From contig CAYFSC010000080.1 in the NCBI GenBank assembly GCA_964345695.1, positions 1-13,086 of the forward strand: a DNA stretch of 13,086 bases, read 5' to 3'. This DNA is from CAYFSC01 sp964345695 (GTDB lineage: Bacteria > Bacteroidota > Rhodothermia > Rhodothermales > Salinibacteraceae). This document shows positions 6,914 to 13,086 of this stretch, piece after piece. The number at the start of each line of letters is the position of its first letter. The stretch's first letter is position 1. Made by a program: the position numbers and the translations under genes. The notes beneath the pieces are model-generated. The model saw nothing but the letters and a program-made list of their open reading frames with translations. It was not told the origin of the DNA and made no database searches.

Positions 6914-9064
6914 TCAATCGGATCTGGCCGCATCGAACGGAATGGTGCGGTGCACCGTCTCGCCGGTGACCTTGTCGGTGACGCGGACGACGATCGTGAG
7001 CGTCTGGGCTTGGTCCCAGTCGCTGAGATCCAACTCCAGGTACTCGCGTGTCGTTCGGCCCTTCCCCGCGCCCGCCGTAGTCGTGGCGGTCGTCTTCGTC
7101 GCGTCGCCGCCGAACAGTCCGGCGAGCCCGCCCTTCGGTACCGTTCGCTCCACGGCGTATTCGACGGCGTAGCGCGTCCGGTCGGTGTCGTCGTACGATA
7201 GGTTGTACACCTCGAAGTAGAGCCCCAGCGGCTCTTCAGGGTCCAGCGTCTTGAACGGATACGGACGCCCGATCACGCCGTCCTCCGCGAAGGGGGCGCC
7301 GTCCACCGTCTCGGGCGAGACCGGCACGAGGTCGCTCATGGTGAGCGTGGTGCCGTCGACGGGCAGAGCCGACAGCGAATCCAGCCACTGCACGCTCGAT
7401 TGCGCCCGCAGCGCCGCTTCGGGCTCCTCACGGCGCGGAAAAACGATCTGATCCCACTGCAGCGAGAGGTGAGCGGTCCGCATGGCCTTCGGGAACTTCA
7501 TCGAGAACACGGGCACGTCGGAGCGCGCCTCCCAATCGTCGTGGTCGATGAGCTCGTGCTCGCTCCGCGCGCGCCCCTGCGAGCGATACCTCTCGTCGTA
7601 GCGACGCGCGGTGATGCGGACGTGATGCCGCCGCGCGCCATCGTAGCCCGCCTGCTCCAGTTGCTCGTCGACCCTCGGCGTCGAGAGGCGCCCCGGCGGC
7701 ACGCCCCAGTAGACTTCGAGGCGAGTCGACCCGTCGGCGCTGCGGAAGCGGGCCGTGCGCGCGGCGACATCCAGCAGCCCCTCGCGCGCAGCCATCGCCG
7801 AGCGGGCCGTGGGAAGCTCGCGCTTGCGCATCTTCGACACCTCGTGCTGGACGCGACGCGCCCGTCGGTAGAGCGGCTTGGTGGCCTGCGCGTACCGATC
7901 GGTACCGCTCGTGGGATCGAAGTTGCTGTCAGCCAGGCGCGTGACGGTCGTCCGCAGCATGCTGGCCTGCTGCTTCAGCGCGTTGACCTTGTCCTCCACT
8001 TCGTTGTAAAGCGTTCCGTACTCCGGAATGCGCGGCACGAACACGTCGTAGAAGTCGCGGAGCGCCAGCACGGTCAGGGCCCCGGTTCCGCTCATGTCGT
8101 TCCGAAGTGAGCTCGGAAGCAGATCGACCACCCCGCCAACCTGATACCGGCCGCCTTTCTTGACGAACACGAAGTGGCTGTGGTCGCCGTAGCCTTTGTA
8201 CCGCCAGTACTCGTTCTTCGGAACGAAGTGGGCGTCGGTCGACGCGCTCTTGGCGAGGCTTTGGCTTCGAAGCATCCGACGCTCGTCGGGCGCGCCGAGG
8301 CGCACGTACACCTTGCCCCGGTCGTCAAACCCGAGGAAGGTATTGGCCGAAAACATCGCCTCCGCCTCCACGACGCGGTCGAGATGCTCAATGACGCGCT
8401 CGTTGCGCTTCGTGGCCGGACGCGGATCTTGCCGGCGCCACCATGCCGCAATCGTCTCGCCAGCCCCAGCGCGCAGCGTCTCCTTCCCAGCCATGAAGGC
8501 GTCCGGATCAGGCGTGATGCGGCGGCGCAGCGAATCGGGCGCCACCGGCAGCATCTGCGCGATGCGGCGATGCAGCCGCGTCCGCTCCTCCGGCCGGAAC
8601 GACGACGGATCGGTGTCGGGGGCCTGCTCCATCAGCCGGATGTACGCGGCTGCCGCCGACGCCTTCTCGCGGTCGATGCCCTGCCGAAAGACGGTGCGAA
8701 CGTACGCGTCGAACAGCGACACGTCGATGCGCTCGCGGGCGGCGAGGGCGTTCACCCCCGACCGCCACGCCCGGTGCGCCTGGGCCGAGTCGCGCTGGGC
8801 CGCGTAGGCCTGGCCCAGCCAGAAGGCCGCCGTCCCCCGGCTTTTCTGTCGGAACCCGGGCCGCTGGGTCGTGAGCGGACGCAGGATCTGCACGACCGAC
8901 GCGTGCTCGCCTTGCTCCATGGCTGCGTGCGCGATTGCCAGGCGGTTGGACGCGGGCAGTTGCAGGTCGTGCGACTGTCCGGACGCCACCGAGACGCAAC
9001 CGAGACAGAGCGCCCCCAGCAGCCCCCCTCCGAGAAAACGAATGATGCGCGGACAGAAAGACAT
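6914..9064 (-). CDS. GWxTD domain-containing exported protein
   Basis: 716 residues from the ATG at 9064, chosen because a signal sequence starts there (MSFCPRIIRFLGGGLLGALCLGC, likely cut before or near SGQS). Cys23 follows LG, but the box is a poor lipobox, so a lipoprotein is possible, not shown. Residues about 38-109 look like tetratricopeptide helices. Residues 207-239 (WWRRQDPRPATKRNERVIEH and onward) and 243-261 (GFDDRGKVYVRLGAPDE) match the GWxTD family, with EYWRY and FVFV following at about 286-301. The name-giving GWxTD reads GFDD here. A long helix, possibly coiled, covers about 349-382, and an Ig-like C-terminal part (YFEVYNLSYDDTDRTRYAVE; LTIVVRVTDKVTGETV) closes the protein. 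The family is common in Bacteroidota and related phyla, and its function is unknown. The upstream gap (9065-9284) should hold its promoter; none is clear. Confidence 0.85.
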   Translation of the reverse strand: MSFCPRIIRFLGGGLLGALCLGCVSVASGQSHDLQLPASNRLAIAHAAMEQGEHASVVQILRPLTTQRPGFRQKSRGTAAFWLGQAYAAQRDSAQAHRAWRSGVNALAARERIDVSLFDAYVRTVFRQGIDREKASAAAAYIRLMEQAPDTDPSSFRPEERTRLHRRIAQMLPVAPDSLRRRITPDPDAFMAGKETLRAGAGETIAAWWRRQDPRPATKRNERVIEHLDRVVEAEAMFSANTFLGFDDRGKVYVRLGAPDERRMLRSQSLAKSASTDAHFVPKNEYWRYKGYGDHSHFVFVKKGGRYQVGGVVDLLPSSLRNDMSGTGALTVLALRDFYDVFVPRIPEYGTLYNEVEDKVNALKQQASMLRTTVTRLADSNFDPTSGTDRYAQATKPLYRRARRVQHEVSKMRKRELPTARSAMAAREGLLDVAARTARFRSADGSTRLEVYWGVPPGRLSTPRVDEQLEQAGYDGARRHHVRITARRYDERYRSQGRARSEHELIDHDDWEARSDVPVFSMKFPKAMRTAHLSLQWDQIVFPRREEPEAALRAQSSVQWLDSLSALPVDGTTLTMSDLVPVSPETVDGAPFAEDGVIGRPYPFKTLDPEEPLGLYFEVYNLSYDDTDRTRYAVEYAVERTVPKGGLAGLFGGDATKTTATTTAGAGKGRTTREYLELDLSDWDQAQTLTIVVRVTDKVTGETVHRTIPFDAARSD

Positions 9065-9284
9065 GGTTGCCTCGTGATCGTGCCGATTCCGCAACGCCAC
9101 TGCGATGCCGTTCCGTACAGTGTCGTTCAGCGCGGGCCAGGCCGGAGCCTTCTTTGCTCATTCACAAACCCGCGATTAAAATCGGCTCCGCCCGGTCTCC
9201 GTTCCCGTCTTCGGCGGAAAAGGCCCGTCTTCCCCCGGTTCAATCGTCACAACCCCGATACGTCCGTCCTGCACCGGCCGCGAA

Positions 9285-10316
9285 TTAGAGCGCGGCCGTC
9301 AGCCGGTCGATGGCGGCCTGGGTGTTGACCTCCTCCGTCAGATCGAAGGCCGAGATGTACTCGTCTTCCACCTCCAGAACCGGATTGCCCAGCAGATACG
9401 CCAGGTCGTCCGCGTCGATGCCGCCGTCGCGAAAGGCCCGGCCGGCCGCGGTGTCCTCGGGCGCAATGCTCGCTCCGGCGTCGTGGTCGCTCACGAAGCG
9501 AATCGTCTCGACGAGCCCTTCGAGCGGCCCGGCCGACAGGTGCACGCCGTTGCTTCCCTGATCGACCGGCGGCAGGCCGAGGGCATCCTGCTGCTCCAGC
9601 AGCGTGCGCCGGATGCTTCCCTCGGGTGCCGCCTGTGGATCGGTGGCGCCGATCATGGCACCGCGCAGCGCATCCCAGTCGGCGTCCGACTGTACGGTGA
9701 GCACGACGAGGGACGCTCCCGGCTGCGTAAAGTGCTCGATCTGGTAGGGGTGGAAGCCATTGAGCAGGTAAATTGTGTCGTCGAACACGCGCACCGGTGC
9801 GCAGTAGGTGCCGCTCGCCAGCCGGTCGGCCTCGACGTTGTCCCACAGCACGTTCAGGCTCACATCGGTAAAGGCCTCGTGGCGCTGCAGAAACTCGAAC
9901 GCTCCGAGCACGATCGCGTCGTCTACGGCAACGCCGTAGGTGTCGGCGAACGTATCGACGGCTTCCTCCGAAAGCGCATCGGCTCCTTCGCGGGCCATCT
10001 CGTTGATGACGCCGTAGTGCTGCGCGATCAGGTCGTGCGCATCCAGAAAGTCGGCCCCGAGGATCTTGGCGCCGGTAACGACCACGCCGTAGTCATCGAA
10101 GGCATCGGCGGTAATGTCGAGCACCGCGTCAAGCGTGTCAGCCCCGCTCATCGTCACCTCCGGCTTGACGAAGAACAGCAGCTCGTTGCGGTAGTCGCCG
10201 GACGGCTGGTAGGGCAGAACGTCGCGGGTGGAGACATCCGACGTGTCGAACGCCTCGAACGCGTCAACGAGCGTCGGCTTCAGGCTGTGGAGATTGCTGG
10301 GCATGTAGATGGGCAT
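9285..10316 (-). CDS. Divergent, enlarged nucleoside diphosphate kinase-like protein
   Basis: 343 residues from the ATG at 10316; a second ATG at 10304 is equally possible, and longer reading frames upstream look non-coding. NDPK moves the terminal phosphate between nucleoside tri- and diphosphates through a phosphohistidine. Motifs appear in family order: FFVKPE (Lys51), QHYG (His100-Tyr101), GATDPQAAPEGSIR (223-236, with Thr225 and Arg236), and SNGVHLSAGPLEG (Asn256 and the candidate catalytic His259). The usual NxxHGSD reads NGVHLSA. The protein is more than twice the standard length of about 140. About 60 or more extra residues fall between the HY motif and GATDP, about 10 between Arg236 and Asn256, and about 65 at the C-terminus (278-343). 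An active but remodelled NDPK or a regulatory relative are both possible. It lies back to back with purN, which suits a nucleotide role. Confidence 0.7.
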   Translation of the reverse strand: MPIYMPSNLHSLKPTLVDAFEAFDTSDVSTRDVLPYQPSGDYRNELLFFVKPEVTMSGADTLDAVLDITADAFDDYGVVVTGAKILGADFLDAHDLIAQHYGVINEMAREGADALSEEAVDTFADTYGVAVDDAIVLGAFEFLQRHEAFTDVSLNVLWDNVEADRLASGTYCAPVRVFDDTIYLLNGFHPYQIEHFTQPGASLVVLTVQSDADWDALRGAMIGATDPQAAPEGSIRRTLLEQQDALGLPPVDQGSNGVHLSAGPLEGLVETIRFVSDHDAGASIAPEDTAAGRAFRDGGIDADDLAYLLGNPVLEVEDEYISAFDLTEEVNTQAAIDRLTAAL

Positions 10317-10347
10317 CACTTGTGGACAGAAAAGCGAATTTCGTCGC

Positions 10348-10355
10348 CCAAGGTA
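10348..10355 (-). promoter_or_regulatory. Weak -7 box candidate for the NDPK-like gene
   Basis: On the minus strand this reads TACCTTGG, five of the six fixed positions of TAnnTTTG, 31 nt before the ATG at 10316. I find no TTTG at the expected -33 distance, so this is only a candidate. Confidence 0.22.
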
Positions 10356-10524
10356 CCTGCCGGTCGTGGCTTTGTTGATGGCCCCGTGTGGTTTTCGAGG
10401 TGGATTAACGGGCCGGACTGCCGCACAGGACCCCGGGAGAACCGGCGCCGCAGACATCGCGCCGCGCAACCAGTCTCATAGAGAATTGGCGATCGGCGGC
10501 TGGCATTCCACTGCGCAGCGGCTC

Positions 10525-10532
10525 TATGTTTG
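10525..10532 (+). promoter_or_regulatory. Perfect TAnnTTTG -7 box before purN
   Basis: TATGTTTG matches the Bacteroidota -7 consensus at every fixed position. No clear TTTG lies 17-23 bp upstream; the best region reads CTGGCATT at 10500-10507. The ATG at 10526 lies inside this box, so if the box works, purN starts later, at GTG 10577, with a leader of roughly 35-40 nt. The rest of the 10317-10576 spacer shows no gene or strong hairpin. Confidence 0.4.
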
Positions 10533-10576
10533 ACCTGTCATGTGCACACCCGCTCCGAACTCGCTGCCCGCTTCCC

Positions 10577-11221
10577 GTGGCCGACTTTTCACTCCGCCTC
10601 GCCGTTTTTGCCTCCGGTGGAGGCACCAACTTTCAGGCCATCCTCGACGCCATCGATCAGGGCGACCTGCCTGCCACCGTCGTGCTCTGCGTCAGCAACA
10701 CGGCAGACGCCGGAGCTCTCGACCGGGCCGAGCGCCACGACGTGCCCACCGCCGTCGTCGACCCCGACGCGTTCGACACGCCTGAAGACTTCGGCGACGC
10801 GCTGATGGACCGTCTCGCCGCGCAGGACGTCACCTTTGTCGCCCTGGCCGGCTACATGCGGAAGATTCCGCCGAACGTTGTCGATGCGTACCGCGGGCGC
10901 ATGACCAACATTCACCCGGCTCTGCTCCCGGCCTTCGGCGGAAAAGGAATGTACGGCATGCGCGTGCACCGTGCGGTCATCGACTACGGCGTGCACTGGA
11001 GCGGGGCCACCGTTCATCTCGTCGACGAGCAATACGATCACGGGCCGGTCGTCCTCCAGGAGCCGGTGCCCGTCTACGCCGACGATACGCCTGACGCCCT
11101 CGCCGCTCGCGTGCTGGACGTGGAGCACCGGCTCTACCCCGAGGCGCTTCGTCTCTTCGCCCAAGACCGCGTCCGTGTCGACGGCCGCACCGTGCGCATT
11201 AAAGACGCCGGACGCCACTGA
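10577..11221 (+). CDS. purN: Phosphoribosylglycinamide formyltransferase
   Basis: 214 residues from GTG 10577. PurN transfers a formyl group from 10-formyltetrahydrofolate to GAR in the third step of purine synthesis. Numbered from the GTG, the phosphate-binding loop ASGGGTNFQAI is at 12-22, the catalytic Asn111 and His113 lie in MTNIHPALLPAF, and the catalytic Asp154 in EQYDHGPVV. GGKGMYGMRVH (121-131) is the variant loop seen in one branch of the family. The start was chosen because the first beta strand (LRLAVFAS) normally lies within a few residues of the start, and because the alternative ATG at 10526 would add 17 residues of atypical sequence and overlaps a perfect -7 promoter box. The alternative cannot be excluded. 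purH follows 116 bp downstream on the same strand, presumably co-transcribed. No Shine-Dalgarno sequence is seen. Confidence 0.95.
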   Translation: MADFSLRLAVFASGGGTNFQAILDAIDQGDLPATVVLCVSNTADAGALDRAERHDVPTAVVDPDAFDTPEDFGDALMDRLAAQDVTFVALAGYMRKIPPNVVDAYRGRMTNIHPALLPAFGGKGMYGMRVHRAVIDYGVHWSGATVHLVDEQYDHGPVVLQEPVPVYADDTPDALAARVLDVEHRLYPEALRLFAQDRVRVDGRTVRIKDAGRH

Positions 11222-11339
11222 TTCCAAATTCGGAATTTGGAATGGGGGCTCGAAGCGGAGTGAAATAGACCAAGGCTGTCTCGGAGCAGCCCCTCATACT
11301 CGGAACCCAGAACCCGAAACTCGGAACTCAACACTTCAT
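11221..11339 (+). repeat. Degenerate 7-bp repeats and inverted repeats between purN and purH
   Basis: Two blocks have a 7-bp step. Block one begins at 11221 with ATTCCAA, then ATTCGGA (11228), ATTTGGA (11235) and ATGGGGG (11242). Its first 23 bp also form a perfect inverted repeat: 11-bp arms around one base, realistically a 10-bp stem with a 3-nt loop. Block two begins at 11298 with ACTCGGA, continues with ACCCAGA and ACCCGAA, repeats ACTCGGA at 11319, and runs into the purH ATG. The two blocks share the core AYTCGGA. Between them GGGGCT (11245-11250) can pair with AGCCCC (11288-11293). The role is unknown. Confidence 0.7.
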
Positions 11340-12954
11340 GATTCCCGCAAAAGACCTGCCGCCTCCCGACGATACGATCCCCATCGACCGGGCGCTCCTT
11401 TCGGTATTTGACAAGACGGGCATCGTCGCCTTCGCCACGCGCCTGCATGAGATGGGGGTCGAACTCGTCTCGACCGGCGGCACGGCCCGCGTGCTCCGCG
11501 AGGCCGACCTCCCCGTCATCGACGTGGCGGACCTTACCGGCGTGCCCGAGGTGCTCGGCGGACGCGTCAAGACCCTGCACCCGGCCGTCCACGCTGGCAT
11601 TCTGGCCCGCCGCACCGACCCCGACGATATGGAGGCCCTCGACGAGCACGGCTACGTGCCCATTGACCTCGTCGTGGGCAACCTCTATCCCTTTCGAGAG
11701 GCCGTTCGCCGCGAGAGCACCGGCATGGCAACGGCCATGGAGAACGTAGACATCGGCGGCCCGACAATGCTGCGCGCCGCCGCCAAGAACCACTTCTACG
11801 TGGGCGTCGTCACCGCCCCGAGCCGGTACGATGACGTGGCGGCCGAGATGGAGGCCAACGACGGTGCGCTCACCCTCGCCACGCGTCGCGCCTTGGCGCA
11901 GCAGGCGTTTTCCCATACCGCTGCGTACGATGCGGCCATTACCGACTACTTCGCCGCACAGACCGCCCAGGAGGAGGGGGAGACCAACGACGCGCCGGCC
12001 CTTCCCGACCCCTATCGCGAGGACCTTCCACAGGTGCAGGCACTGCGCTACGGCGAGAATCCACACCAGGACGCTGCGCTGTACGGGCATCCAGAGCCGT
12101 TCTTCGAGAAGTTGCACGGCAAGGATCTGTCGTTCAACAACCTGATCGACCTGAACGCGGCCCTGCAGGTCATCGACGAGTTTCGCGACGCCGCGCCGAC
12201 GTGCGCCATCCTGAAGCACACCAACCCGTGCGGCGTGGCTGTCGCTGACACGCTGGAAGACGCCTGGCACCGCGCGTTCGCCACCGACCGGCAGTCGCCG
12301 TACGGCGGCATCGTGGTGGTCAACCGTCCCCTCGACCGGCCCACCGCCGAGGCCATCGACGAGATCTTTACCGAGATCATCATCGCGCCCGAGTTTGAGG
12401 ACGGCGTGCTCGACCTGCTCATGGAGAAGAAGCGACGCCGGCTCGTCCGCCACCTCACCGATGCGCGCGATGACGACCGCCCGAACGTACGCTCGGTGAT
12501 CGGCGGCCTGCTCGTCCAGACCGCCGATCCCGTTTTTCCCGATGCCGCGGCGCAGCAAGAATCGTGGACGGTCGCCACCGAGCGGGCCCCTACCGACGCG
12601 GAAGCGCGCGACCTCGACTTCGCCTGGCGCGTGGCCAAGCACGTGAAGAGCAACGCCATCGTGTACGCCCGCGACCGGGCCACGCTCGGCATCGGTGCGG
12701 GACAGATGAGCCGGGTCGACGCCTCCGAGTTGGCCGTGCAAAAGGCGCAGAAATCGGAACTTGATCTCGCAGGCTCCGTGGTAGCTTCGGATGCCTTCTT
12801 CCCGTTCGCCGATGGACTGGAGGCCGCCGCGGAGGAAGGCGCTCGGGCTGCCATCCAGCCGGGCGGATCGATTCGGGACGAGGAGGTGATTGAGGCGGCT
12901 GACGCCCACGACGTCGCCATGGTGTGTACGGGCCAGCGTCATTTCCGCCACTGA
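11338..12954 (+). CDS. purH: Bifunctional AICAR transformylase / IMP cyclohydrolase
   Basis: 538 residues, slightly longer than the usual 510-530. It carries out the last two steps of IMP synthesis: formylation of AICAR with 10-formyltetrahydrofolate and ring closure to IMP. The cyclohydrolase domain has SVFDKTGI (22-29), STGGTA (45-50) and GGRVKTLHPAVHAG (74-87). The transformylase domain has RYGENPHQ (237-244), the catalytic Lys293-His294 in KHTNPCG, SDAFFPFADG (484-493), QPGGSIRDEEV (507-517) and the terminal TGQRHFRH (531-538). Residues 208-222 (AQTAQEEGETNDAPA) form an acidic linker between the domains, in keeping with a salt-adapted proteome. The ATG at 11338 directly follows the 7-bp repeats and no Shine-Dalgarno sequence is present. 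A long open frame on the opposite strand is a codon-bias shadow. Confidence 0.98.
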   Translation: MIPAKDLPPPDDTIPIDRALLSVFDKTGIVAFATRLHEMGVELVSTGGTARVLREADLPVIDVADLTGVPEVLGGRVKTLHPAVHAGILARRTDPDDMEALDEHGYVPIDLVVGNLYPFREAVRRESTGMATAMENVDIGGPTMLRAAAKNHFYVGVVTAPSRYDDVAAEMEANDGALTLATRRALAQQAFSHTAAYDAAITDYFAAQTAQEEGETNDAPALPDPYREDLPQVQALRYGENPHQDAALYGHPEPFFEKLHGKDLSFNNLIDLNAALQVIDEFRDAAPTCAILKHTNPCGVAVADTLEDAWHRAFATDRQSPYGGIVVVNRPLDRPTAEAIDEIFTEIIIAPEFEDGVLDLLMEKKRRRLVRHLTDARDDDRPNVRSVIGGLLVQTADPVFPDAAAQQESWTVATERAPTDAEARDLDFAWRVAKHVKSNAIVYARDRATLGIGAGQMSRVDASELAVQKAQKSELDLAGSVVASDAFFPFADGLEAAAEEGARAAIQPGGSIRDEEVIEAADAHDVAMVCTGQRHFRH

Positions 12955-12955
12955 T

Positions 12956-12971
12956 GCCCGCTGGATCGGGC
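12956..12971 (+). terminator. Short hairpin after purH
   Basis: GCCCG and CGGGC pair around a 6-nt loop, two bases after the purH stop. No T run follows, so intrinsic termination is uncertain. The remaining sequence to 13086 holds no gene I can support; it ends with a TTTTGATTTTGA stretch that may belong to the next gene's promoter. Confidence 0.25.
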
Positions 12972-13086
12972 GGCTCTCGTTCCTCCCACCCGGCACAGGT
13001 CCCGACCCGATGCGCCCCAGCCCACAGGGCCGGCATTTCCCCCACTAAGAACCTGTTTTGATTTTGAATCAGACGGCGAGAGCGAG

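Noticed and set aside
10317..10469. Longer N-terminus for the NDPK-like protein from an upstream start
   Set aside because: The added residues look like translated spacer, and a candidate promoter lies within it.
11134..12996. Open frame of 620 codons on the minus strand across purH
   Set aside because: It lies wholly antisense to a certain gene, shows no family motifs, and arises from high-GC codon bias.
1..13086. CRISPR, defence system, insertion sequence, tRNA or rRNA
   Set aside because: No repeat-spacer array, transposase, integrase or cloverleaf sequence was seen on either strand; base and codon use look uniform.

Overview
This window looks like core chromosome of a high-GC member of the Rhodothermota/Bacteroidota, plausibly a Salinibacter-like halophile. 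The reasons are the GWxTD-type and secreted TolB-like proteins, the acidic proteins, the absence of convincing Shine-Dalgarno sequences, and two promoter candidates of the Bacteroidota type (TTTG at -33, TAnnTTTG at -7). The taxonomic call is an inference. There are ten protein genes, no RNA genes, no CRISPR array, no insertion sequence and no recognisable defence system.

Left block, positions 9-5088, all on the minus strand. Read in the direction of transcription the order is pgsA-like CDP-alcohol phosphatidyltransferase, ftsY (SRP receptor), fmt (Met-tRNA formyltransferase), a galactokinase-fold protein that has lost its catalytic motifs, and a MoxR-type AAA+ ATPase that runs to the window edge. 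Gaps are 45 to 120 bp, so this is probably one transcription unit that joins membrane lipid synthesis, membrane targeting and translation initiation.

Middle block, 5295-9064. Two exported proteins are encoded convergently: a lectin-like domain plus TolB-type propeller protein (plus strand) and a large GWxTD-family protein (minus strand). They meet at a spacer made of degenerate 4-bp repeats that switch strand in the middle.

Right block, 9285-12954. A divergent, enlarged nucleoside diphosphate kinase-like protein (minus strand) lies back to back with purN and purH (plus strand), so this end is devoted to purine nucleotide metabolism.

The items most worth a second look are the galactokinase-like pseudoenzyme, the NDPK-like protein that keeps its catalytic residues but carries large insertions, and short degenerate repeats with a 7-bp period in the spacers before fmt, ftsY and purH, close to or touching the start codons.
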